NCBI GenBank assembly: GCA_021741355.1
Contig: JAIOXZ010000028.1
Location: forward strand, 1 to 48,646
Length of the DNA: 48,646 bases
Source: Caulobacter sp.
GTDB lineage: Bacteria > Pseudomonadota > Alphaproteobacteria > Caulobacterales > Caulobacteraceae
Direction of reading: 5' to 3'
The position numbers and the translations under genes were made by a program. Shown here one piece after another: positions 25,338 to 32,966 of the stretch; within the stretch, counting starts at the first letter, position 1; the number at the start of each line of letters is the position of its first letter. Under the pieces are notes generated by a model. The model saw only the letters and a list, made by a program, of their open reading frames with translations. It was not told the origin of the DNA and did not search any database.

Positions 25338-25368
25338 CTGCTCCTCTAGTCGCTAGAGCTTGCATGAA
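25338..25368 (+). promoter_or_regulatory. MerR-type operator/promoter, site D (P1B-4 ATPase)
   Basis: -35-like CTGCTC (25338-25343), perfect dyad CTCTAG-TCG-CTAGAG (25344-25358), -10-like CATGAA (25363-25368), spacer 19 bp. The -10 is the poorest of the set. The start of a small open reading frame (25364) overlaps it, so that frame is translated only if transcription begins further upstream than this geometry predicts. Confidence 0.75.
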
Positions 25369-25450
25369 TGAACCCGCGTTCGGCCCGACCCGTCTCGTGG
25401 ACTGGGCCAAGGCACCGTCCTTGATACCTGGAATCCGAAATGGCCGATGA
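25364..25450 (+). CDS. Possible 28-codon leader peptide upstream of the P1B-4 ATPase
   Basis: A 28-codon frame starts MNEPAFGPTRLVDWAKAPSL and stops with TGA at 25448-25450, eleven bases inside the ATPase gene, so the two would be translationally coupled. It has no cysteine or histidine and no recognised family. It may be a chance frame: it overlaps the predicted -10, has no Shine-Dalgarno, and the MerR transcription start would fall a few bases after its ATG. Confidence 0.25.
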   Translation: MNEPAFGPTRLVDWAKAPSLIPGIRNGR

Positions 25451-27467
25451 AAACCAGAAGGTTGCTGCTCCTTCCCAGACGCAAGACCAGCACGAGGGCC
25501 ATGATCACGCCGAGGGCGGCGACCGCGGCCACGACCACGGCGGCATCTTCGGCGAACGCACCGAACTGATCTTCGCGGGTCTGTCGGGGGCCATGCTGGC
25601 GGTGGGCTGGCTCATCAGCCAGCGTTTGGAGGGCGTCGTTCCCCTGGGCTTCTACATCGCGGCCTACGGCTTCGGCGGCTACTTCACCCTCAGGGAGGCC
25701 GTCGGCAACCTCCTCAAACGCCGGTTCGAGATCGACACCCTGATGCTGGTCGCCGCCGCCGGCGCCGCGTCTCTCGGCGAGTGGGCGGAAGGCGCGTTGC
25801 TGCTCTTCCTTTTCAGCACCGGCCATGCCCTGGAACACTTCGCCATGGGCCGGGCGCGGCGGGCCATCGAGGCCCTGGCCAAGCTTGCACCGGAACAGGC
25901 CACGGTCCGGCGGGGGGAGACAACCCAGGAGGTTCCGGTCCGGGATCTGGTCGTCGGCAACATCGTGCTGGTCCGGCCCAACGAACGGATTGCGGCCGAT
26001 GGGGTTGTCGTGGCCGGGGAAAGCAGTGTCGATCAGGCGCCGATAACCGGCGAGAGCGTCCCGGTGGACAAGCGGGCGGCGGCTGACCCGGCGCTCGATT
26101 TCAACAAGGCGGGCGCGGAGCATCGCGTCTTCGCCGGCACGATCAACGGTCCTGGCGCCCTGGATGTTCGAGTCGCCCGCAAGGCGTCCGAAACGACCCT
26201 CGCCCGCGTCGTGAAAATGGTCGCCGAGGCCGAGGCGCAGCAGTCGCCAACCCAGCAGTTCACCAACCGCTTCGAGCGCATTTTCGTGCCGTCCGTGCTG
26301 GCGGGCGTCGGCCTCCTGATGCTGGCCTGGGTGGTCATCGACGAACCCTTTAGCGTGAGCTTCTATCGCGCCATGGCGGTCCTGGTGGCCGCAAGCCCGT
26401 GCGCCCTGGCGATCTCGGTGCCCAGCGCGGTCCTCAGCGCGGTCGCCAGGGCGGCCCGAGGCGGGGTGCTGGTGAAGGGCGGAGGCCCGCTGGAAAACCT
26501 TGGCACGCTGACGGCCATCGCCTTCGACAAGACCGGCACCCTGACCGAAGGAAAGCCCCGGATCACCGACGTGGCGCCGGCTGAAGGCGTTGACGAGCGG
26601 GAACTGCTCTCCATCGCCGTGGCCGTGGAGGCGCAAAGCGATCATCCGCTCGCGGCGGCGGTCGTCAGGGACGGCGGCGAGCGGTTGAAGGGGCATCCCG
26701 TGCCCACGGCCGATGCGGTCCAAAGCATCACCGGAAAGGGCATAGAGGCCCAGGTCTCTGGAAAGGCCACGGTGATCGGCAAGCCCAAGCTGTTCGAGAG
26801 CGGACCGGGACCAAGACCCTCCGACGCGCTCTGGAGCGACATCCAGCGGCTGGAAGCGAGCGGACGCACGGTGATGGTCGTTCGCCACGGCGAGCGTTAC
26901 CTGGGCGCCATCGGCCTGATGGACACGGCGCGGCCGGCCGCCGAGGGCGTCATCCGGCGGCTCCGCGCCATGGGCGTAAAGCGCTTCATCATGCTGTCGG
27001 GCGACAACCAGTCCGTCGCCGACGCCATCGCCCAGAAGCTTGGTCTGGATGAGGCCAGGGGCGGCCTGATGCCCGAGGACAAGGTCGAGATCATTCGCGG
27101 CCTGAAGACCCGGGAAGGCAGGGTCGCCATGGTCGGCGACGGAGTGAACGACGCTCCGGCGCTCGCCAACGCCACGGTCGGCATCGCCATGGGCGCGGCG
27201 GGGTCCGACGTGGCCCTCGAGACCGCCGACATCGCCCTGATGGCCGACGACCTCAACCACCTGCCGTTCGCGGTAGGGCTCAGCCGCCAGACAAGCTGGA
27301 TCATCAAACAAAACCTTTGGGCCAGCCTCGGGATGGTGGCGTTCCTGATCCCCGCGACGCTGTTCGGCCTGAAGATGGGCGTGGCCGTCATCTTCCACGA
27401 GGGTTCGACCCTGCTGGTGGTTGCGAACGCCCTGCGGCTGCTGGCCTACCGTGACAAGACCGCCTGA
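25440..27467 (+). CDS. P1B-4 type heavy-metal translocating ATPase
   Basis: This protein of 675 residues has a short His-rich N-terminus (HEGHDHAEGGDRGHDHGG) and no CXXC metal-binding domain. The phosphatase motif TGES (about 203), the membrane motif SPC at 319-321, the phosphorylation motif DKTGT (Asp363), the SDHPLAAA nucleotide-binding motif, GDGVNDAP and a terminal HEGST (His653) are all present. SPC together with HEGST defines the P1B-4 group (CzcP, CoaT, CtpD), which exports Co/Zn/Cd/Pb-type divalent ions from the cytosol. Site D controls it. It lacks the CPC motif of PbrA/ZntA-type pumps. Confidence 0.94.
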   Translation: MADENQKVAAPSQTQDQHEGHDHAEGGDRGHDHGGIFGERTELIFAGLSGAMLAVGWLISQRLEGVVPLGFYIAAYGFGGYFTLREAVGNLLKRRFEIDTLMLVAAAGAASLGEWAEGALLLFLFSTGHALEHFAMGRARRAIEALAKLAPEQATVRRGETTQEVPVRDLVVGNIVLVRPNERIAADGVVVAGESSVDQAPITGESVPVDKRAAADPALDFNKAGAEHRVFAGTINGPGALDVRVARKASETTLARVVKMVAEAEAQQSPTQQFTNRFERIFVPSVLAGVGLLMLAWVVIDEPFSVSFYRAMAVLVAASPCALAISVPSAVLSAVARAARGGVLVKGGGPLENLGTLTAIAFDKTGTLTEGKPRITDVAPAEGVDERELLSIAVAVEAQSDHPLAAAVVRDGGERLKGHPVPTADAVQSITGKGIEAQVSGKATVIGKPKLFESGPGPRPSDALWSDIQRLEASGRTVMVVRHGERYLGAIGLMDTARPAAEGVIRRLRAMGVKRFIMLSGDNQSVADAIAQKLGLDEARGGLMPEDKVEIIRGLKTREGRVAMVGDGVNDAPALANATVGIAMGAAGSDVALETADIALMADDLNHLPFAVGLSRQTSWIIKQNLWASLGMVAFLIPATLFGLKMGVAVIFHEGSTLLVVANALRLLAYRDKTA

Positions 27468-27475
27468 CGGGGCGC

Positions 27476-27506
27476 TTGCTCCTCTAGTCACTAGAGGGTG
27501 TAGCCG
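27476..27506 (+). promoter_or_regulatory. MerR-type operator/promoter, site E (ICMT-like and DUF411 genes)
   Basis: -35 TTGCTC (27476-27481), perfect dyad CTCTAG-TCA-CTAGAG (27482-27496), -10-like TAGCCG (27501-27506), spacer 19 bp. It lies eight bases after the ATPase stop codon, so the next two genes have their own MerR-type promoter in addition to any read-through. Confidence 0.82.
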
Positions 27507-27530
27507 TGGTCCCCAAGCTGGAGACACCCT

Positions 27531-28124
27531 GTGCGGATCGCCCTGTTGGCCTACTACCTCGCCTTCTTCGTCATCGCGTTCGTCTGGCCGACGTGGCGGC
27601 TCTGGAGAAGGGACCGCATCAACGCCCTGGTGCTGCCCTTCGACGACAGCGCGTATGGCGTTGTGTCCAAGGGCTTCCGGCTGCTGATCCTGGGCCTCTT
27701 TGCGGTGCTGGTCGCCGCCCTCTGGCTGCCGACGGCGCAGTTCGGCCCGCTGCCCTGGCTCGACCACGCCGTCGTCAGGATCGGGGGCGCGGCCCTTCTG
27801 GCCGGCTCCTTGGTGCTGATCGTCGTCGCCCAGGCCCAGATGGGCCGCTCCTGGCGCATCGGCATCGACACCGGCCGCCGCACCGCGCTCGTCCAGACGG
27901 GCGTCTCCTCCCGCAGCCGCAACCCGATCTTCCTCTCGATGCGGATCAACCTGTTCGGCCTGCTGCTGGTCTGGCCGAACGCCGCCACCTTCGCCGCCTT
28001 CCTGCTGGGCGAGGCCCTCATGCAGGTGCAGGTGCGGCTGGAAGAGGAGCACCTCGGGCGTATGCTCGGGACCGAATACGAGGACTACCGGCGCCGAGCG
28101 CCGCGCTTGGTCCTGGCTGGATAG
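27531..28124 (+). CDS. Isoprenylcysteine carboxyl methyltransferase-like membrane protein
   Basis: This protein of 197 residues has a GTG start with GGAG seven bases upstream. It has about five membrane helices and the C-terminal pattern of the ICMT/PEMT-like family: LVQTGVSSRSRNPIFLSM, then LEEEHLGRMLGTEYEDYRRR and a final PRLV. These integral methyltransferases bind SAM at the cytosolic face and act on lipidic or membrane substrates. Its target in bacteria is not known. The MerR operator in front ties it to metal stress, which argues for a role in envelope modification or metal handling (inference). Confidence 0.8.
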   Translation: MRIALLAYYLAFFVIAFVWPTWRLWRRDRINALVLPFDDSAYGVVSKGFRLLILGLFAVLVAALWLPTAQFGPLPWLDHAVVRIGGAALLAGSLVLIVVAQAQMGRSWRIGIDTGRRTALVQTGVSSRSRNPIFLSMRINLFGLLLVWPNAATFAAFLLGEALMQVQVRLEEEHLGRMLGTEYEDYRRRAPRLVLAG

Positions 28125-28139
28125 GACGGAGAAAATCCC

Positions 28140-28589
28140 ATGCTTGGTCGTCGAACGGTTCTCGCGGTCTTTTTCGGTCTGGTCTCCGCGTCATGCGCCG
28201 AGGCCGCGCCGACCCGTGACCTCGTGGTTTACAAGACCGCGTCCTGTCCCTGCTGCGGCGGATGGGTGTCAGCCATGGCCAAGGCGGGCTTTCGTCCCAA
28301 GGTCGTCAACGTGGAAGACATCAGCCCGCTCTGGCGAGCGCGGGGCATCCCCGACGAACTGTCGTCCTGTCACGTGGCGACCATCGGCGCCTATTTCACG
28401 GTCGGCCATGTGCCGCCTGCCGATATCGAACGCCTGCTGATGGAGGCGCCGGACGCCATTGGCCTGTCTGTCCCCGGAATGCCGTTCGGCTCGCCGGGCA
28501 TGGAGGGGCCAGGTGGCGTCAAAGAGCCGTTCGAGACACTGCTCCTGCTGAAGGGCGGCAAGTCTCGGGTCTTCTCGCGCCACAGCTGA
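28140..28589 (+). CDS. DUF411 metal-binding protein
   Basis: This protein of 149 residues has an N-terminal signal peptide (cleavage near CAEAAPT), then VVYKTASCPCCGGWVSAM with the CPCC motif and a later SSCHVA, the conserved Cys and His positions of the DUF411 family. Members are periplasmic proteins found in copper and multi-metal resistance islands and thought to bind soft metals. The mature part ends in an Arg/His-containing tail. It lies 15 bases after the ICMT-like gene and is probably co-transcribed from site E. Confidence 0.88.
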   Translation: MLGRRTVLAVFFGLVSASCAEAAPTRDLVVYKTASCPCCGGWVSAMAKAGFRPKVVNVEDISPLWRARGIPDELSSCHVATIGAYFTVGHVPPADIERLLMEAPDAIGLSVPGMPFGSPGMEGPGGVKEPFETLLLLKGGKSRVFSRHS

Positions 28590-28652
28590 CGTTTGCAATT
28601 CCGCTTCGAGACGGTGCGACAGGTGGCCCAGCGCGAGATCGTCCTGCCTATT

Positions 28653-28680
28653 ATTTCCGATAATGCTTATTATGCGCAAT
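28653..28680 (-). other. dif-like XerC/XerD recombination site
   Basis: Read on the minus strand the 28 bases are ATTGCGCATAA / TAAGCA / TTATCGGAAAT. From memory E. coli dif is GGTGCGCATAA / TGTATA / TTATGTTAAAT, so the XerC-like arm agrees at 9 of 11 positions and the XerD-like arm at 8 of 11, with the required 6-base centre. It lies in an AT-rich patch between the metal and defence islands. It could be chromosomal dif, a plasmid pdif, or the att site of an Xer-exploiting element. Confidence 0.55.
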
Positions 28681-28690
28681 ATATAACTCA

Positions 28691-28702
28691 CTGATTTATC
28701 AG
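28691..28702. repeat. Small inverted repeat followed by T-rich tract
   Basis: CTGAT-TT-ATCAG forms a 5-bp stem, followed by AGTTTTCT on the plus strand. It could be a weak terminator for the DUF411 transcript or part of the accessory sequence of the dif-like site eleven bases away. Confidence 0.35.
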
Positions 28703-28754
28703 AGTTTTCTGCCGATATGATACATCAGGCGCAACGACGCGATGGATGGATTCT

Positions 28755-29348
28755 CTACTTTTGAGAGACCTCTTCCTCGCCCTTTAGAGCGGCCAGTTGC
28801 GGCTCCAACAGTTTGATCGCGTAGTCGCGAATCTGCTCGGCGTCAGCGGGTTCCTGCTCGATCAGGTCGCGGACATGGGCAAGCGCCATCCGAACAAATG
28901 ACATGCAGACGATCGCGCGTCGCTCAGGCACGGTCAGCGCTCGGAGCGGCCGCATCAGCCCCTCGACCACCGCGTCGATGCGCCGATCGAGCTCTGAGAG
29001 GCCGGCGGCTGAACGGATGTCAGGCCGCCAGGCGTGCCGGGCGTCGAGCTTGCCTTGATAGCCCCACTCCAAGCTGGCCAGGCCGTCTTCGTCGACCTGG
29101 TCCGCAAGGGCTCGAAGGAGGCTCGCAGCCTCGAACCGGCGGTCCGTGCTAGCGCTCTTGTAGGTGGCCCCGCTAACCGCCGCGGCAACGAACGCTTCCG
29201 CAATGTCCCAGCCTATCTCGGCCCGTGGCAGCTGCAGGGCGTCGGAGTCAAATTCTCTCAGCTTGAAGAAGGCGTTGAGGGCGAGGTCGTAGACCTGCGC
29301 TTTGTACTTGGTGCGCTCCGACGGGTCGTTCACGCCGTTGTCGCTCAT
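28755..29348 (-). CDS. Hypothetical protein, third gene of an unrecognised operon
   Basis: This soluble 197-residue protein is mainly helical and rich in Asp/Glu/Arg/Ala, with no signal peptide or membrane segment. I recognise no family. Visible features are KYKAQVYDLALNAFFKLREF near the N-terminus and RRAIVCMSFVRMALAHVRDL near residue 140. Its ATG overlaps the stop of the HNH-like gene by four bases, so the two are translationally coupled. It ends just beside the dif-like site. A structural or regulatory partner of the HNH-like protein is the simplest reading. Confidence 0.75.
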   Translation of the reverse strand: MSDNGVNDPSERTKYKAQVYDLALNAFFKLREFDSDALQLPRAEIGWDIAEAFVAAAVSGATYKSASTDRRFEAASLLRALADQVDEDGLASLEWGYQGKLDARHAWRPDIRSAAGLSELDRRIDAVVEGLMRPLRALTVPERRAIVCMSFVRMALAHVRDLIEQEPADAEQIRDYAIKLLEPQLAALKGEEEVSQK

Positions 29349-30073
29349 AGCCAGCCTACCTCAAGCGCCAAATACTCCCTGAGGACCATACGAACCCGCA
29401 TCCCGTCCTCCTGGCTCACGCGATAGCGGAAACGGTCCTGTTGCACGACAATCCAGCCGTTGACGAAATCGTCCTCCCGACCCAACAGCACCCGATGGAA
29501 TGCCCGGCTTCCGAGTTCTGGCCATAGCGCGAAGCCTCCCGGCTCACCCTCGAAGATCCTACGCGCGTCGTCGGACATCAAGATGAGCGGCACGATTCCG
29601 ACGCCGTCCGGCGCATGGAGTTGCGGCTCGTTGAGCTCAAAGTCGACCAGGCCTCGGGCCAGTTTTATGGCGATCCGTTTCAGCCGTTCGGCGTTGGGAT
29701 CCCAGACAACGGTGCCGTCTTCCTCACGCCGGGCGGCGAGGATTTCCCGCCGCAGACGTTGGTTGCTGCTCAGCGTCTTGGCGACCGATGCCCGGGCTAG
29801 GCGTGCCGGTTCGACGTGACCCGCGATGGCGCATTCCATCAGGCACGCGACATACTCTTCGTCATCAGAGAAGCCGGCGTTGCAGGCCTGGCAAGATGAG
29901 GCGACGGGCAGATTGTCCGGCAGCGGATCGTCGAGGAAGATTTTCGAAGGGTTGTGGTCGCGGCTCTGCTCGGGACCTCCACAATGGGCGCAGAAGCCCT
30001 TGTTGCGGGTGTCGCCGTCATCAGGCCACTGACGCATCTTGCTGGCGGGCGGTCCGCGCGATCCCGTCGTCAT
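29345..30073 (-). CDS. HNH endonuclease-like protein
   Basis: This protein of 242 residues has an N-terminal zinc-finger-type nuclease segment at about 26-75: GFCAHCGGPEQSRDHNPSKI, then SSCQACNAGFSDDEEYVACL. The two CXXC pairs, the Asp-His and the Asn-Ala-Gly-Phe match the HNH/GmrSD-like treble-clef nuclease pattern, where the first His is catalytic. The C-terminal 160 residues are a domain I do not recognise (ILMSDDARRIFEGEPGGFAL, VNGWIVVQQDRFRYRVSQ). It sits in the middle of a three-gene overlapping operon divergent from a restriction-modification operon. A DNA-cleaving defence role is inferred. Confidence 0.7.
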   Translation of the reverse strand: MTTGSRGPPASKMRQWPDDGDTRNKGFCAHCGGPEQSRDHNPSKIFLDDPLPDNLPVASSCQACNAGFSDDEEYVACLMECAIAGHVEPARLARASVAKTLSSNQRLRREILAARREEDGTVVWDPNAERLKRIAIKLARGLVDFELNEPQLHAPDGVGIVPLILMSDDARRIFEGEPGGFALWPELGSRAFHRVLLGREDDFVNGWIVVQQDRFRYRVSQEDGMRVRMVLREYLALEVGWL

Positions 30074-30663
30074 GCGGACTTCTCCGGCGCCTCGCGTGCA
30101 AGATGCCGCTTCAGGGCGGTCTCACCAAACCGGTGGAGGTCGAAGTCGGTGCGGGCGCACAGTCGCGCGAGGCCTCCTTCCGTCGTGTCCAGCCCGACGT
30201 CCGCAGCGACGGCGATCGCCATCACCTCGCCGGCGATCTCCCGGGGAAGGAAGAATACGACATAGGGAAACCGGGCCACGTGGCGCCCACCGAAGCCGCC
30301 GGCGTTGCAGCTGCTGACTGTCGTCGCCCCCAATGCCGACAGGGACAGGGTGGCGCCAATCACGCCAATATCGAGACCCCAGAGGTCCTCCTCCGGCAAG
30401 AAGGCCTCCTCCCGCTCCTCCTCGTACAGCTCGGCTTCTTGGTCGAGGTCAGCACTCGCCGCGAACCGCTGGAAGAGCGCGGCCTCCCGCCCAAGCGCCT
30501 CCTCAACCTGGCTCCAGGTGATCCCGCGCATGTCGCGGTATTGCTGGTTGCCCTGCAGCCCGTCGTCTTCGCCGGAATCGGCTTCTTCATCCGAAAGAAC
30601 GGCGAGCGCGCCGACGTCGAGTTCGCGGACGATGGTCACTGGGTAGGTGCGCGACCCGGTCAT
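30070..30663 (-). CDS. Hypothetical protein, first gene of the HNH-containing operon
   Basis: The acidic 197-residue protein has no membrane segment. The middle is strongly charged (DLDQEAELYEEEREEAFLP). A distinctive block follows, LSLSALGATTVSSCNAGGFG, with one cysteine beside glycines, then RFPYVVFFLPREIAGEVM. The block looks conserved-domain-like, but I cannot name the family. GGGGAGGCAAGG directly precedes the ATG. The stop overlaps the start of the HNH-like gene (ATGA). It is divergent from the restriction-modification operon, with about 20 bases to the nearest promoter element. Confidence 0.72.
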   Translation of the reverse strand: MTGSRTYPVTIVRELDVGALAVLSDEEADSGEDDGLQGNQQYRDMRGITWSQVEEALGREAALFQRFAASADLDQEAELYEEEREEAFLPEEDLWGLDIGVIGATLSLSALGATTVSSCNAGGFGGRHVARFPYVVFFLPREIAGEVMAIAVAADVGLDTTEGGLARLCARTDFDLHRFGETALKRHLAREAPEKSA

Positions 30664-30684
30664 CCTTGCCTCCCCTCGCGGTCC

Positions 30685-30759
30685 TTGACCCGCCGCCCGA
30701 AAAGAACAAAATAGAAACGACGCTCGACGGCGCGCCCATGTGGCGCCACTCTGGCGCCA
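30685..30759 (+). promoter_or_regulatory. Promoter and probable RHH operator of the restriction-modification operon
   Basis: -35 TTGACC (30685-30690) and -10-like AAAATA (30708-30713) are spaced 17 bp. Just downstream the palindromic octamer TGGCGCCA occurs twice (30741-30748 and 30752-30759) with an 11-bp period. Tandem palindromes one helical turn apart are typical operators for ribbon-helix-helix dimers, so autoregulation by the first gene product is likely. Confidence 0.6.
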
Positions 30760-30776
30760 TGATACCTGATTCGAAA

Positions 30777-30971
30777 ATGGCGACGGTCCGCACCTTAGAC
30801 CGGATCAATTTGCGGCTCCCGGGCGAAACCTTCGACGCCATCGATGCTTCCCGAGGCGCTCGTCCCGGCAATGTCTCGCGTAACACTTGGATAACCGAAG
30901 CGGTCGAAGAGAAATTGGCCCGTGATCGCGCAGAGAGCGGCCAAGGAAAAGGCGGCGCGGACCATGCCTAG
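30777..30971 (+). CDS. Ribbon-helix-helix (CopG/Arc-type) regulator of the R-M operon
   Basis: This protein of 64 residues carries the RHH core RINLRLPGETFDAIDASRGA then GNVSRNTWITEAVEEKLARD: a short beta strand followed by two helices. Such dimers insert a beta ribbon into the major groove. The start at 30777 is chosen because it lies after the tandem operator; in-frame ATGs at 30759 and 30738 would place the operator inside the gene. The last eight bases overlap the methyltransferase start, so expression is coupled, as with the controller proteins of R-M systems. Confidence 0.75.
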   Translation: MATVRTLDRINLRLPGETFDAIDASRGARPGNVSRNTWITEAVEEKLARDRAESGQGKGGADHA

Positions 30972-32109
30972 CTTCTACGAATTCTTCGCAGGCGGCGGCA
31001 TGGCGCGGGCCGGCCTGGGCAAGGCCTGGACCTGTCTGTTCGCCAACGACTTCGACACGAAAAAGGGCCTGACCTACCAATTGAACTACCCCACCGGGGA
31101 CGTGCTCAGGGTCGACGACGTCCGGAAGATCAAGGCGGCTGAGCTCCCCGGACATGTCGATCTGATTTGGGGGTCGTTTCCGTGCCAGGATTTGTCGCTC
31201 GCTGGCGGCGGCGCCGGCCTGAAGGGCGAGCGCTCCGGCACGTTCTATCCCTTCTGGGAGATCGTGAAGGGCCTCGTCGCCGAAGGGCGCGGTCCAAAGC
31301 TCATTGCCCTGGAAAACGTCCTCGGCACCCTGACATCGCACAGCGGGCGCGACTTCGAAGCGATCTGCAAGACCTTCGCCGACGCCGGCTATCGCTATGG
31401 GGCGCTCGTCATCAACGCCGCCCTGTTCGTGCCGCAGTCGCGCCCCCGGCTGTTCATCATCGGCGTCCGGGCCGACGTCGACATAGACCCTGCCCTCTTG
31501 TCGCCGGAGCCGATCGCGCCGTTCCACACCGCCGCCTTGCAGCGCGCCTTCGAGCGCGTCAGCAAAACGGCCCAGAAGAAGATGGTGTGGTGGAACATTC
31601 CCGCGCCAGCGAGGCGCAACACCACCTTTGCCGACTTTATCGAGGAGAACCCGACCAGCGTCAGCTGGCACACGGACGCCGAGCGGGACCTGCTGATCGG
31701 CAAGATGTCGCCGGTCAATAAGGCCAAGCTGGAAGCTGCCAAGCGCGCCGGCCGGCGCATGGTGGGCTGCGTCTACAAACGCACGCGCCTGGACGAGCGC
31801 GGGGCGAAGGTGCAGCGGGCGGAGGTTCGGTTCGACGATGTCGCCGGCTGCCTGCGGACACCGGCCGGCGGCTCTAGCCGCCAGGTGATCGTGGTGGTGG
31901 ACGGCAAGAAGGTGCGCAGCCGGCTGATCTCCGCTCGCGAGACCGCCCGACTGATGGGCCTGGACGAGAGCTACAAGCTGCCGAAGAACTACAACGAGGC
32001 CTATCACCTGACTGGCGACGGCGTCGCCGTGCACGTCGTTCGCCACCTGGCCGAACAGCTCTTCGAGCCCCTCCTCGGCGTCGAGGACGCGGCGCAGGCG
32101 GCCGCGTGA
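30964..32109 (+). CDS. DNA (cytosine-5-) methyltransferase
   Basis: This protein of 381 residues has the C5 motifs in order: motif I FYEFFAGGGMARAGLGK (3-19), motif IV GSFPCQDLSLAGGG with the catalytic Cys, motif VI LENVLG, motif VIII QSRPRLFIIG, then a target-recognition region and motif X near the C-terminus. It transfers a methyl group from SAM to cytosine C5 and protects DNA against the cognate nuclease. The start at 30964 is the one that begins with motif I. It overlaps the RHH gene upstream and the next gene downstream (GTGA). Confidence 0.95.
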   Translation: MPSFYEFFAGGGMARAGLGKAWTCLFANDFDTKKGLTYQLNYPTGDVLRVDDVRKIKAAELPGHVDLIWGSFPCQDLSLAGGGAGLKGERSGTFYPFWEIVKGLVAEGRGPKLIALENVLGTLTSHSGRDFEAICKTFADAGYRYGALVINAALFVPQSRPRLFIIGVRADVDIDPALLSPEPIAPFHTAALQRAFERVSKTAQKKMVWWNIPAPARRNTTFADFIEENPTSVSWHTDAERDLLIGKMSPVNKAKLEAAKRAGRRMVGCVYKRTRLDERGAKVQRAEVRFDDVAGCLRTPAGGSSRQVIVVVDGKKVRSRLISARETARLMGLDESYKLPKNYNEAYHLTGDGVAVHVVRHLAEQLFEPLLGVEDAAQAAA

Positions 32110-32966
32110 CGGTCATCCCCTGCGAGCAGGATCCACGGCTCCGCGCCGAGATCGAACGCTTCGCGGAAGTCCTAAAAACCCAGGTCCACCAGCTCGGCGA
32201 GCACGGGCTGGACGAGGCCAGCTTCTACGCCTCCCCGATCTTCCGCGGCGCCATCGAGAAGGTTCGTGGCGAGTTTTCCGCGACCATGCGGGGCAAGCGC
32301 GAGTTCGTGCAGCATGTGCTGAACCATATGGAAGATGGCGGCCATATCGCCGGCTGGGACCGCACCCAGGGCAAGGCGCGCAACGACTACTACGTCCGGC
32401 TCAAAAGCGGCCGCCTGGCCGTCGTCGACCTGAAGGGCTGCCTGGACGGCGAGAACACCAACAAGTTCGAGCGCCCCGCCGACGCAGACGAGTTCATCAC
32501 CTGGAGCCTCTGCACGAACTCCGGAGCCGACCCTCGCCGGAACGCCTGGTCCGGCATCCACACCCGTTTGAGCGCCGAGATGATCAGCCGCAACAAGCGC
32601 GTCGACGGCGTGGTGATCTGGGACATGATCTGCGGCACGCTCGGGCGGCCCTGTCCCAAACTCGCGGCGCTGGACGGCGCCGTGCGCCGCACCGCCGTCG
32701 GACCCTTCCTGACCCCGCCGCCCTGCATCTACGTCTTCCCGGCGGTCATCCCGTCGCGCGCCCATCCCCAGTCGACAGCGCAGGCCCTGGACCAGGTCGA
32801 GCTACTGGCCGCCTTCCACGCGGCCTTCGGCGGGCGCGACGAGGAGGTCAACTATGTGGACTTCGAGGTTGGCGAACAGGCCGATGAACTCTTCCGGCGA
32901 ACCGTGATCCGCCGCGCCGGCGTCGTGCAGCACGCCTCCGACATGACGGTCATCCAGCGTGTCTGA
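32106..32966 (+). CDS. Putative PD-(D/E)XK-type restriction endonuclease or R-M accessory protein
   Basis: The 286-residue protein has a GTG start overlapping the methyltransferase stop. ARNDYYVRLKSGRLAVVDLK contains an Asp...Asp-Leu-Lys pattern that fits a PD-(D/E)XK active site. Further blocks are SGIHTRLSAEMISRNKRVDG and VVIWDMICGT. I do not recognise a named family. Because the next gene already encodes an Eco29kI-like nuclease, this protein may be a second nuclease, a specificity factor or a modification-dependent partner. Its own stop overlaps the GIY-YIG start by eight bases. Confidence 0.6.
   Translation: MTVIPCEQDPRLRAEIERFAEVLKTQVHQLGEHGLDEASFYASPIFRGAIEKVRGEFSATMRGKREFVQHVLNHMEDGGHIAGWDRTQGKARNDYYVRLKSGRLAVVDLKGCLDGENTNKFERPADADEFITWSLCTNSGADPRRNAWSGIHTRLSAEMISRNKRVDGVVIWDMICGTLGRPCPKLAALDGAVRRTAVGPFLTPPPCIYVFPAVIPSRAHPQSTAQALDQVELLAAFHAAFGGRDEEVNYVDFEVGEQADELFRRTVIRRAGVVQHASDMTVIQRV

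Noticed and set aside
25353..28052. 899-codon open frame on the minus strand opposite the P1B-4 ATPase
   Set aside because: It is antisense to a clear ATPase and two further genes, is extremely rich in Arg, Gly, His and Asp, and has no family resemblance; long antisense frames are common in high-GC DNA.
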